DNA of 53,864 nucleotides, taken from Streptococcus tangpeifui. Its GTDB lineage: Bacteria; Bacillota; Bacilli; Lactobacillales; Streptococcaceae. The position numbers were made by a program, and so were the translations under genes. The stretch spans positions 1 through 53,864 of the forward strand of contig NZ_JAAKDU010000014.1 of the NCBI RefSeq assembly GCF_011038795.1, read 5' to 3'. The notes beneath the pieces were generated by a model that saw only the letters and a list, made by a program, of their open reading frames with translations, ran no database searches and was not told where the DNA came from. Below, piece after piece: positions 43,715 through 52,053 of this stretch. Each line of letters opens with the position of its first letter. Position 1 is the stretch's first letter.

Positions 43715-44896
43715 ATGAAAAATAGACTGCTATTTTTAGAAGGTTCTAGCTTAACTTCAAGAGAGACGCTAACAGTATTGCTAAAAGAGGGCTACAAGGT
43801 TGATGTCTTGTCTCTAGATAAGTTTTCTATTGCAAGATTCAGTCGACTCACTCATAGAATTCCGACAGTTGATGTGAATCGTTTTCCTGTAGATTATTTG
43901 AAACAAGTTAATCAGCTGCTTCATCAAAAAAATTATGTGGCTATTTTGCCAACACATGAAGAAGGCTGGTTATTGGCAAGTGGGAAGAAGTTTTTACCAA
44001 CTCGTTTGCCAGTAGCGCTTGCTGATAAGGAACAATTTGAAAAGTTAGCTGGGAAGATCGCTTTTGCTGAAATTTCAGATCAGTTAAATTTGCCGATTCC
44101 TAAATGGGAGCGTGTGGAAAAACTAGAATCTATTTCACTTCCTTATCCTTATTGGTTAAAGGCAGACTATGGCACTGCCGGACGTTCAGTTTATAAAATT
44201 ACAAGCGAAGCTGATTTGAAAAGTCTAGTAAAGGTCTTGTCAATTGACAATGAGAGATGGATGGTTCAGCAAGATATAGATGGAGAATATGGGCAAGTTC
44301 AAGCAATATTTAATCAAGGGAAATTACTTGCAGTTCATTCAAGTATAAAGATTGCATCTGGTGCTGGCGGTTCAGCTGCTGCTAGATTAAGTATAGAATC
44401 TGAAATAACGAAAAAACATGTTGAAAAGTTAGGAAGTTATTTAAAATGGCATGGAAGTCTAACCTTGGATTTTATACGTGTTCATCATCAATTTTATTAT
44501 ATAGAGTGCAATCCCAGAATGGTTGAACCTGCTAATGCTTATAAAGCGGGGGTTAATTTCCCGAAAATGATGATAGAATTAGGCAAGGGCAGCTGCACTC
44601 AGCCTGATATCTATATAGGAAAGGCTGGAGTAAAAACACACAGTTTGTTGGCATTGATAATTGGCACTGCTGAAAGAACCAAGAGCAGGAGAAAGATATT
44701 GCAAACAACAGGGCACTGGCTTTTAAAAAGTGATAGTGAGGAGGTTTTAACACCAATTTGGAAAGACTTTTTGAGTTTTATTCCTCTTGCCATTATTATA
44801 ATCCGATTATTGATAAATCCTGGAAGTGTCACAAAACTGGTCAATAATACTGTTAAACATTACAGTGTGGAAGCAGCCACCCTAAAAAATATTTGA
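43715..44896 (+). CDS. Orphan ATP-grasp ligase with C-terminal membrane segment
   Basis: 393 residues. The N-terminal Rossmann-like part (LLFLEGSSLTSRETLTVLLKEG) is followed by an ATP-grasp fold: WLKADYGTAGRSVYKI, MVQQDIDGEYGQVQAI and metal site FYYIECNPRMVEPANAYKAG. The last 90 residues contain a hydrophobic stretch (SFIPLAIIIIRLLI). Substrates are unknown. Such enzymes make amide or peptide-like bonds on carboxylates. It is not a purine enzyme despite lying between purD and purE. AT-rich and lacking a clear ribosome site (only TTGGTGTTTGAAAA). Confidence 0.75.
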   Translation: MKNRLLFLEGSSLTSRETLTVLLKEGYKVDVLSLDKFSIARFSRLTHRIPTVDVNRFPVDYLKQVNQLLHQKNYVAILPTHEEGWLLASGKKFLPTRLPVALADKEQFEKLAGKIAFAEISDQLNLPIPKWERVEKLESISLPYPYWLKADYGTAGRSVYKITSEADLKSLVKVLSIDNERWMVQQDIDGEYGQVQAIFNQGKLLAVHSSIKIASGAGGSAAARLSIESEITKKHVEKLGSYLKWHGSLTLDFIRVHHQFYYIECNPRMVEPANAYKAGVNFPKMMIELGKGSCTQPDIYIGKAGVKTHSLLALIIGTAERTKSRRKILQTTGHWLLKSDSEEVLTPIWKDFLSFIPLAIIIIRLLINPGSVTKLVNNTVKHYSVEAATLKNI

Positions 44897-45004
44897 GTAA
44901 AAGATTCCATTTATTCAAAGGAAAAGGAATATTTCGTTTAGGTTACTTATTCTTTTCTACGGGATTTTCGCAAATAACCAAAAGTCGCTATAACATAAAA
45001 AAAC

Positions 45005-45121
45005 GAAAGGAACTGAACACGCCTACAACACTGGGCAAAAAGATAAGTCTTTCCTAGAGGGCTATCCTCGTCGTCAGACTTCCTTATTTGCTGGGTGTCG
45101 TTTAACAGCGTTTGTATCTTA
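45005..45121 (+). repeat. Structured element upstream of purE (GTATCTTA family)
   Basis: It begins GAAAGGAACTGAACACGC. AACAC.GGGCAAA pairs with TTTGC.GGGTGTCGTT, and GATAAGTCT pairs with AGAC.TTATT. It ends TTTGTATCTTA two bases before the purE ATG. No Shine-Dalgarno lies next to the start; GAAAGGA is 113 bases upstream, at the 5' edge of the fold. Confidence 0.7.
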
Positions 45122-45123
45122 TT

Positions 45124-45612
45124 ATGAAACCAATTATTTCTATTATCATGGGCTCCAAATCCGACTGGGCCACCATGCAAAAAACAGCAGAAGTTTTAGA
45201 TAAGTTCGGTGTGGCTTATGAGAAAAAAGTCGTCTCAGCCCACCGCACACCAGACCTCATGTTCAAACATGCTCAAGAAGCACGTGACCGCGGCATCAAG
45301 GTCATCATTGCAGGTGCTGGCGGTGCAGCGCACTTGCCGGGTATGGTAGCAGCCAAAACAACGCTGCCCGTTATCGGTGTGCCTGTCAAATCACGCGCTC
45401 TCAGTGGCTTGGACTCGCTCTATTCCATTGTACAGATGCCGGGCGGCGTGCCTGTGGCAACTATGGCCATTGGGGAAGCGGGAGCCACTAATGCTGCTCT
45501 TACTGCCCTACGTATCTTGGCCATTGAAGACCAAGATCTGGCGAAACTGCTTGCAGATTTTGCAGAGGAACAAGGAAAAATCGCGGAGGCGTCAACAGAT
45601 GAGCTCAACTAA
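45124..45612 (+). CDS. purE: N5-CAIR mutase (class I PurE)
   Basis: 162 residues. [61 protein letters not shown] and the C-terminal [10 protein letters not shown] are diagnostic. It moves the carboxyl of N5-CAIR made by PurK. ATG 45124 was chosen; a TTG at 45112 lies inside the upstream repeat. The start of purK overlaps the last 14 bases. Confidence 0.96.
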   Translation: MKPIISIIMGSKSDWATMQKTAEVLDKFGVAYEKKVVSAHRTPDLMFKHAQEARDRGIKVIIAGAGGAAHLPGMVAAKTTLPVIGVPVKSRALSGLDSLYSIVQMPGGVPVATMAIGEAGATNAALTALRILAIEDQDLAKLLADFAEEQGKIAEASTDELN

Positions 45613-46690
45613 AACCATTGGTATTATCGGCGGCGGTCAGCTGGGTCAGATGATGGCCATTTCCGCTATTTACATGGGGCACAAGGTAGTGACGCTGGAT
45701 CCGACGGCGGACTGTCCTGCCTCACGCGTGTCTGAGATGATTGTTGCGCCTTACGATGATGTGGACGCTTTGCGTCAACTGGCTGCGCGCTGTGATGTAC
45801 TCACCTATGAGTTTGAGAATGTCGATGCAGACGCCCTCGACGCTGTTGTCAGGGACGGTCAGCTGCCGCAGGGGACTGACTTGTTGCGCATTTCGCAAAA
45901 CCGTATCTTTGAAAAAGACTTCCTCGACAACAAGGCTGGTGTGACAGTCGCTCCATACAAGGTGGTAACCTCTAGCCTGGACTTGGAGAATTTGGATTTG
46001 GGCAAGACTTATGTCTTGAAAACGGCTACAGGCGGTTACGATGGCCATGGTCAAGTCGTCATCAAATCACAGGACGATTTAGCTGCCGCTAGCCAATTAG
46101 CTAACGCTGCTGAGTGTGTCTTGGAAGAATTTGTAGACTTTGACCTTGAAATCTCGGTCATCGTGTCAGGCAATGGCAAGGACGTGACGGTTTTCCCTGT
46201 TCAGGAAAATATCCACCGCAACAACATCCTCTCAAAAACCATTGTCCCAGCCCGTATCTCAGACCAATTGGCTGAGAAGGCCAAGACCATGGCAGTACAA
46301 ATTGCTAAAAAACTCAATCTCTCAGGCACTCTCTGCGTGGAAATGTTTGCGACAGCCGATGATATCATTGTAAACGAAATCGCCCCGCGCCCTCACAACT
46401 CAGGGCACTATTCCATCGAAGCCTGCGACTTTTCCCAATTTGACACTCATATCTTAGGCGTGCTCGGTGCACCCCTTCCTCAAATCCATCTCCATGCTCC
46501 AGCCATCATGCTCAACGTCCTTGGCCAGCACATGGAAAAAGCCCAAGCCTATGTTCGCGCCCACCCTAGCGCCCACCTCCACCTTTATGGTAAACTAGAA
46601 GCCAAGCACAACCGTAAAATGGGCCATGTGACCGTGTTTAGTGATAAACCAGATGAAGTGAGGGAGTTTGGGGAAGGAGTGGATTTATGA
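45599..46690 (+). CDS. purK: N5-CAIR synthetase
   Basis: 363 residues, ATP-grasp. [17 protein letters not shown] start, ATP loop [36 protein letters not shown] region, [18 protein letters not shown] and the C-terminal [19 protein letters not shown] are diagnostic. ATG 45599 overlaps purE. The C-terminal 27 codons have a diverged second copy at 49655-49732, and the stop overlaps the next gene by ATGA. Confidence 0.96.
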   Translation: MSSTKTIGIIGGGQLGQMMAISAIYMGHKVVTLDPTADCPASRVSEMIVAPYDDVDALRQLAARCDVLTYEFENVDADALDAVVRDGQLPQGTDLLRISQNRIFEKDFLDNKAGVTVAPYKVVTSSLDLENLDLGKTYVLKTATGGYDGHGQVVIKSQDDLAAASQLANAAECVLEEFVDFDLEISVIVSGNGKDVTVFPVQENIHRNNILSKTIVPARISDQLAEKAKTMAVQIAKKLNLSGTLCVEMFATADDIIVNEIAPRPHNSGHYSIEACDFSQFDTHILGVLGAPLPQIHLHAPAIMLNVLGQHMEKAQAYVRAHPSAHLHLYGKLEAKHNRKMGHVTVFSDKPDEVREFGEGVDL

Positions 46691-48162
46691 CTTATAATGA
46701 GTTTATTTTATGTATAACGTGTAATAAGTGCATAAACCTAAGAATTCAAATGGGAAACTTTTCAGTGCCTTTTAGTCTAGTGTGTCCAGAGTGTAAAACA
46801 AATATCAGTGGTCAAGTTGATTTTGAACCATTTAAATTAAATTTAAAAAATGCTACGCGATTAGAAAATGATAGACCAGACTATGATGAACTTACTCAAT
46901 TTCCAATTTGGTGTTTAGAAATATCTTCAGATTTTCCTACGCAAAAATTACGTTTAAGGAAATCTGCTTTGGATAGTTTAACACCATTTTTATCTCAAAT
47001 TTCAAGATTTGATAAAAAGGAATATTTTAATGATATTAAAGATTTTCAAAGTACTTTAACATTTGCTGAATTTATACAAGATGGAGATTTAGAAAATTAT
47101 TATCGTTTATATAATTTATACTGGGGTAGACAAGATAAATATTTATATCATGAACTAGAAGAATTATTAGATAAATATACAGGTTTGACACCAATTAATA
47201 AAGTTTATAATAGAACTGATGCAACCATGGCTTTACATCAGTTATTATTAACCATTTCAGGAATAAGTTCAGTTATTGGAAAGAATGTTTTATCTGAGTA
47301 TACAGAATTAGGGAAGAAGATACAGTTATCGGAATTACATAGAAATAATATACTTAGTTATACTAATTATATTGAACCTAATTTTGATAAAATTGAAAAA
47401 AGTGCTTTTGAGAATATTATTACTTTTTCTAAGATTTATCATACACTAATACCCATTGTCACTTTGAATAATATAAGAAAATATGATAGGTTAGATCAAG
47501 AACGCTATGGTATATCAGCAAGTAACTATAAAGAAATGAAAGAATTTTATGCTTCAAGTTATGAATGGATTCTTGATAATATAAATATTGTTATAGGTCT
47601 TAACAATATTTTTGTAAGAAATTCATACACTGAATGTTGCAATAATAAAAATTATTGTAATGACCTGGAAAAGATTGGTAGTAAATTTAATAAAATTAAT
47701 TCCAAATCATCACAGAAACCTTATTTTGACATATCTGAACCATTTAGCAAGCCTATGTCAAGTTTGACAAATAGGATTAGGAATGCAATACAGCATTACA
47801 GTTCAGAGGTGAACTATGATAAGCAAGAAATCATTTTTGAGGATAAGTATAAGGGAAAGGTACGAATAGAAAGATGTTCTATTGTTGACTTTGCTCAATT
47901 GTGTTTGAGTAACTTTTCGTTAATATTTTATATATTAGAAATTGTATATACATTACGTAAATTAAAATTAATAACGGATGGAATTGGTTTAACGATTATT
48001 AATGATCGTGAAAAGAAAGATTATGAAAAAGGTGGCTTTAGGAAAGTTGGCAATGAAATTATTGGAATCCCAAGACATGTGATAAAGATTAAACGTAATG
48101 ATAAATGTCCATGTGGTAGTGGATTAAAATATAAAAAATGTTGTGGCATGAATAGATTGTAA
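46687..48162 (+). CDS. Zinc-ribbon / SEC-C protein, possible HEPN toxin-like
   Basis: 491 residues, not assigned. An N-terminal zinc ribbon (CITCNKC at 9-15, CPEC about 34-37), a long AT-rich helical middle, and NRIRNAIQHYSSEVNYD (about 363-379), which has R-x4-H as in HEPN families with the pattern RNAxxH...YD. The C-terminus KCPCGSGLKYKKCCG is a SEC-C zinc motif. SEC-C and HEPN parts recur in defence proteins. ATGA overlap with purK means it is expressed with the purine genes. Codon use differs strongly from purK and suggests transfer. Confidence 0.72.
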   Translation: MTYNEFILCITCNKCINLRIQMGNFSVPFSLVCPECKTNISGQVDFEPFKLNLKNATRLENDRPDYDELTQFPIWCLEISSDFPTQKLRLRKSALDSLTPFLSQISRFDKKEYFNDIKDFQSTLTFAEFIQDGDLENYYRLYNLYWGRQDKYLYHELEELLDKYTGLTPINKVYNRTDATMALHQLLLTISGISSVIGKNVLSEYTELGKKIQLSELHRNNILSYTNYIEPNFDKIEKSAFENIITFSKIYHTLIPIVTLNNIRKYDRLDQERYGISASNYKEMKEFYASSYEWILDNINIVIGLNNIFVRNSYTECCNNKNYCNDLEKIGSKFNKINSKSSQKPYFDISEPFSKPMSSLTNRIRNAIQHYSSEVNYDKQEIIFEDKYKGKVRIERCSIVDFAQLCLSNFSLIFYILEIVYTLRKLKLITDGIGLTIINDREKKDYEKGGFRKVGNEIIGIPRHVIKIKRNDKCPCGSGLKYKKCCGMNRL

Positions 48163-48218
48163 TTAATAGTTATTTTATTCACACACTGAGATGGTAAAAC
48201 CCTAATCGGAGAACAAAC

Positions 48219-48911
48219 ATGAAAACAATCGGTCTTATCGGTGGCATGAGCTGGGAGAGCACAACGACTTATTATCAGCTCATCAACGAGACAATCAAAA
48301 AAGAGCTTGGCGGTCTGCATTCGGCTAAGATTCTGCTTTACAGTGTTGATTTTGCGGAGATTGAGCGCTATCAGGCCTGCGGAGATTGGGCTAAGAGTGC
48401 GGAAGTGCTGAGCCAAATTGCCCAGAAGCTGGAGCAGGCCGGTGCCGACTTCATTGTCATCTGCACCAACACCATGCACAAGGTTGCACCGCAGATTCAA
48501 GAGCAAATCGTGATTCCGATTTTGCACATTGCGCAGGCAACCGCTGAGGCTCTTCTTGAAAATGGCATTCAAAAAGTCGGTCTCCTAGGTACCAAGTACA
48601 CTATGACCCAAGATTTTTACAAGGATAAGCTGCTTGAGGCTGGACTCGAAGTACTGATTCCAGATCAAGCTGGCATTGCCGAGGTCAACCGAATCATCTA
48701 TGATGAGCTCTGTCTGGGAATCATCAAAGACAGCTCCAAGCAAACCTACCTTGCTATCATTGATGATTTGAAAAATGCTGGCGCAGAAGCTGTTATTCTA
48801 GGCTGTACAGAGATTGGTCTTTTAGTCCAACAAGCAGACACCGACCTCCCCCTCTATGACACGACAGCTATACATGCAGAGAAAGCCGCACGATTAGCGG
48901 TGAATGAATAA
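48219..48911 (+). CDS. Aspartate/glutamate racemase family protein
   Basis: 230 residues. KTIGLIGGMSWESTTTYYQLINE, first catalytic Cys in FIVICTNTMHKV and second in AVILGCTEIGLLV are the signatures of the aspartate/glutamate/hydantoin racemase family (RacX/YgeA type). It racemises an amino acid without PLP. G+C and codon use resemble core genes, unlike its upstream neighbour. Ribosome site CGGAG. Confidence 0.88.
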   Translation: MKTIGLIGGMSWESTTTYYQLINETIKKELGGLHSAKILLYSVDFAEIERYQACGDWAKSAEVLSQIAQKLEQAGADFIVICTNTMHKVAPQIQEQIVIPILHIAQATAEALLENGIQKVGLLGTKYTMTQDFYKDKLLEAGLEVLIPDQAGIAEVNRIIYDELCLGIIKDSSKQTYLAIIDDLKNAGAEAVILGCTEIGLLVQQADTDLPLYDTTAIHAEKAARLAVNE

Positions 48912-48983
48912 ATTAGAAAGAGACCTGTGACCATTTTGACAGCGGATGTTAAGGTGGTAGGATAGGTATCAGGAGGTTAACAC

Positions 48984-49595
48984 ATGGAACTATTCATTTC
49001 AAAAGTCATCAGCAGCTTTTTAGAAATAGTATTATTTGCTATCATTCCATTTATTTATTGGTTTGCTATAGAAAGAAAACACTCTCCTTTTCTAGACTGG
49101 CTAGGCTTTAAAAAAGTCAGCAAACATGATTTTAAACAAGTCTTTGTGCCTTCGCTAGTGATGACAGTATTATTTTCACTCATTTCTCTCTTTATTTTAT
49201 TCCGCTTAAAGGGAGTATCAACGGCGACAACCATTTTCCGAGGCGGTGGTTTCAAGGTTTTGCCTGCTATTCTCATTTATGGACTATTTAATACCGCTTT
49301 GCCAGAAGAATTGTTCTTCAGAGGATTTTTATTGAAGCGTCTGATGCAAAAGCTGACCTTTCCTTTGGCTAATACCATCCAGTCCTTGTTTTTTGCTTTG
49401 ATACATGGTTTCATGTTTTTAAAGGTGCTGGATATTGGTTCCACAATGATGGTTACAGTGTTTACGTTTGCTATTGCTTATGGAATGGGCTATATCAACG
49501 AAAACAAGGCTCAAGGTTCCATTATTCCAAGTTGGATTATTCATGCGGCAGCTAATATTTTTTCAGGCATATGTGCTGCGTTTATGCTAATTTAG
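48984..49595 (+). CDS. CPBP family intramembrane metalloprotease
   Basis: 203 residues with about six transmembrane segments. LPEELFFRGFLLKRL (EExxxR), SLFFALIHG (FxxxH) and a final SWIIHAAAN (HxxxN) are the three CPBP/Rce1-like motifs. In streptococci such proteins process peptides, handle bacteriocin immunity or act in signalling. Target unknown. Ribosome site AGGAGG. Confidence 0.87.
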   Translation: MELFISKVISSFLEIVLFAIIPFIYWFAIERKHSPFLDWLGFKKVSKHDFKQVFVPSLVMTVLFSLISLFILFRLKGVSTATTIFRGGGFKVLPAILIYGLFNTALPEELFFRGFLLKRLMQKLTFPLANTIQSLFFALIHGFMFLKVLDIGSTMMVTVFTFAIAYGMGYINENKAQGSIIPSWIIHAAANIFSGICAAFMLI

Positions 49596-49654
49596 TAGCA
49601 AGTTAGTCGTAGAAATATTGTTCAATAAAATGAGTTTGTTGTGGTGAACACAAT

Positions 49655-49732
49655 TGCAAAATGGGGCATGTGACGGTGTTTAGTGATGAGCCAGATGAAG
49701 TGAGGGAGTTTGGAGAGAGGATTGATTTCTAG
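49655..49732 (+). pseudogene. Duplicated 3' end of purK
   Basis: 78 bases that match the last 78 bases of purK (46613-46690) at roughly 80-85 percent, including a 23-base identical core. Frame and stop are kept: [20 protein letters not shown]... against pur[21 protein letters not shown].... Changes are mostly synonymous or conservative, so it looks like the end of another purK allele, not a recent copy. It brackets the SEC-C gene, the racemase and the CPBP gene. Confidence 0.88.
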
Positions 49733-49747
49733 AAAGGGGTATTTCAA

Positions 49748-50419
49748 ATGAAGAAGTTGTTGTTAGATGCTTTTTTAACAAATAAAGAAAAACTAGGTAA
49801 GGTATCTAGTTGGGCAGTTTGGGAAAATAGGTCGTTAGGAGATTATGACTCAGCTGTTAATACTTTAAATGAAATAGATTCCCAGTCCAGTCTAGATAGT
49901 TTAAATTTGAACCCTAATATAGTAATTCTTGCTTTAAATTTTGCAGATAGAACAGAAGATGATTTGGATAGTTATGTTATGAATTTTCAAAGCTTTCACG
50001 AGCATGTTGAAGGGGTTCAAAAGAATGATGACAAGTTAAAAGCTATCTGTGTTGATAATAATTTTTTAGGAGCCTATTTAACGGATTTAGTAAAATATGA
50101 TGAAGATGGGAAACCAAGAGGGTATCGAAATAGTAATTCTCAAGAAGTTGGCAAGAAATTAAGAAAAGATAGTAACTATGAATCAGTTCAAATCAACAAT
50201 TTAATTCAAGAATTACTAGAACTTGGTGTTAAAAATCCATTGATTATTTCATTAGGTGATGAAGTTAAAAAATCTATACAAAGAAATAAGCAATTGTTAC
50301 AGAGTGAGTTGGGTCCAGATACAAATTTTAAGTTTATATACCATTATTCGTATCGACATAAAGGTAATCATGATATAGAAGTGTATAAGCAAACTGTGAG
50401 GAAACAACTGATGAGATAG
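49748..50419 (+). CDS. Hypothetical AT-rich protein after the purK remnant
   Basis: 223 residues, not recognised with certainty. NPNIVILALNFADRTEDD, AICVDNNFLGAYLTDLVKYD, NPLIISLGDEV and FKFIYHYSYRHKG in order recall the uracil-DNA-glycosylase-like fold used by several uncharacterised families, a weak resemblance only. Start follows AAAGGGG. It stands directly behind the purK 3' copy, as if it once followed that allele. No terminator is seen before the purB element. Confidence 0.68.
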   Translation: MKKLLLDAFLTNKEKLGKVSSWAVWENRSLGDYDSAVNTLNEIDSQSSLDSLNLNPNIVILALNFADRTEDDLDSYVMNFQSFHEHVEGVQKNDDKLKAICVDNNFLGAYLTDLVKYDEDGKPRGYRNSNSQEVGKKLRKDSNYESVQINNLIQELLELGVKNPLIISLGDEVKKSIQRNKQLLQSELGPDTNFKFIYHYSYRHKGNHDIEVYKQTVRKQLMR

Positions 50420-50520
50420 ATTTCTATTATATAAACTGTTTCATAAAAATATAACTGAGTGAATTTCAAATAGCAGAATTGCTCTTTCGGCTATTATAAA
50501 AAGTAGAGCAGTAAAAAATG

Positions 50521-50655
50521 AAAGGAGATGGGCACCAGAATTGTCAAACTGAACCCGAGCGGAAAGCTCGGAATTTAGATAAACCGCCTCGGACGTGAGC
50601 GTCCATCGTTGGTTTTCTAAAATTCAGTCACTTTCTTGTTGCCCTTGGTATCTTA
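50521..50655 (+). repeat. Structured element upstream of purB (GTATCTTA family)
   Basis: It begins AAAGGAGATGGGCA. GGGCA (50530) closes with TGCCC (50640), and ACTGAA (50548) with TTCAGT (50623). Inside are perfect hairpins CCGAGC-GGAAA-GCTCGG and GGACG-TGAG-CGTCC, and AATTTAGA pairs with TCTAAAATT. It ends TTGGTATCTTA four bases before the purB ATG, which has no nearby ribosome site. Confidence 0.72.
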
Positions 50656-50659
50656 AATT

Positions 50660-51958
50660 ATGCTAACACGTTATTCACGCCCTGAGATGGCGAATATTTG
50701 GAGTGAAGAGAACAAGTACCGTGCTTGGTTGGAGGTGGAAATCCTTGCCGACGAAGCTTGGGCTGAGTTAGGTGAGATTCCTAAGGAAGATGTGGCCAAG
50801 ATTCGTGAGAAGGCGGATTTTGATATCGACCGCATTTTGGAGATTGAGCAGGAAACCCGCCACGATGTAGTGGCTTTTACCCGTGCGGTGTCTGAGACTC
50901 TGGGTGAGGAGCGTAAGTGGGTGCACTTTGGCTTGACCTCGACAGACGTAGTGGACACGGCTTACGGCTACCTTTACAAGCAGGCTAATGCCATTATTCG
51001 CAAGGATTTGGACAATTTTCTGGCTATCATTGCTGATAAGGCTAAGGAACACAAATTTACCATCATGATGGGCCGCACTCATGGTGTCCATGCGGAGCCA
51101 ACGACCTTCGGGCTTAAGCTTGCGACTTGGTATAGCGAAATGAAGCGTAATATCGAGCGTTTTGAGCATGCTGCCGCTGGCGTAGAAGCTGGGAAAATCT
51201 CCGGTGCCGTTGGGAACTTTGCCAACATTCCGCCATTTGTGGAAAAATATGTCTGTGATAAATTGGGTATCCGTGCTCAGGAAATTTCAACCCAAGTGCT
51301 GCCGCGTGACCTGCATGCAGAATACTTCGCAGTGCTTGCCAGTATCGCGACCTCAATCGAGCGCATGGCGACGGAAATTCGCGGTCTGCAAAAGTCTGAA
51401 CAGCGCGAAGTGGAAGAGTTCTTTGCCAAGGGTCAAAAAGGAAGCTCTGCTATGCCTCACAAACGTAATCCAATCGGCTCAGAAAATATGACTGGCCTCG
51501 CGCGTGTGATCCGCGGTCACATGGTGACGGCCTATGAAAATGTGTCTCTCTGGCACGAACGTGATATTTCTCATTCATCGGCTGAGCGCATTATCGCGCC
51601 AGATACGACTATTCTGATCGACTACATGCTCAACCGTTTTGGCAATATCGTCAAGAACCTGACGGTCTTCCCAGAAAACATGAAGCGCAACATGGGCTCT
51701 ACTTTCGGTCTGATTTTCAGTCAGCGTGCTATGTTGGCCTTGATCGAAAAAGGTATGACCCGTGAAGAGGCTTACGACCTTGTCCAGCCTAAGACTGCGC
51801 AGTCTTGGGACAAGCAAGTAGACTTCAAACCGCTGCTGGAAGCAGACCCAGAAGTGACTTCCCGCCTGAGCCAAGAAGAAATCGACGAAATCTTCAATCC
51901 AGCCTATTATACCAAGCGTGTGGATGAGATTTTCAAACGTATCGGTCTAGAAGATTGA
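50660..51958 (+). CDS. purB: Adenylosuccinate lyase
   Basis: 432 residues of the fumarase/aspartase superfamily. [25 protein letters not shown] start, [29 protein letters not shown] with catalytic His, and the signature [14 protein letters not shown]. It acts twice in purine synthesis, on SAICAR and on adenylosuccinate. In S. mutans comR follows purB; here a terminator and an aldehyde dehydrogenase gene follow instead. Confidence 0.97.
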   Translation: MLTRYSRPEMANIWSEENKYRAWLEVEILADEAWAELGEIPKEDVAKIREKADFDIDRILEIEQETRHDVVAFTRAVSETLGEERKWVHFGLTSTDVVDTAYGYLYKQANAIIRKDLDNFLAIIADKAKEHKFTIMMGRTHGVHAEPTTFGLKLATWYSEMKRNIERFEHAAAGVEAGKISGAVGNFANIPPFVEKYVCDKLGIRAQEISTQVLPRDLHAEYFAVLASIATSIERMATEIRGLQKSEQREVEEFFAKGQKGSSAMPHKRNPIGSENMTGLARVIRGHMVTAYENVSLWHERDISHSSAERIIAPDTTILIDYMLNRFGNIVKNLTVFPENMKRNMGSTFGLIFSQRAMLALIEKGMTREEAYDLVQPKTAQSWDKQVDFKPLLEADPEVTSRLSQEEIDEIFNPAYYTKRVDEIFKRIGLED

Positions 51959-51972
51959 TCATAGAAGAAAGC

Positions 51973-52004
51973 AAAAGAGAGATTGGATTTTCAATCTCTC
52001 TTTT
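51973..52004. terminator. Bidirectional terminator between purB and gabD
   Basis: AAAAGAGAGATTG pairs perfectly with CAATCTCTCTTTT around GATTTT, giving a T tract on both strands. It can stop purB and the convergent aldehyde dehydrogenase transcript. Confidence 0.88.
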
Positions 52005-52053
52005 AATAGCTGTTTGATATCAAGACAATTGACCTATTAAGGATAATGACATC

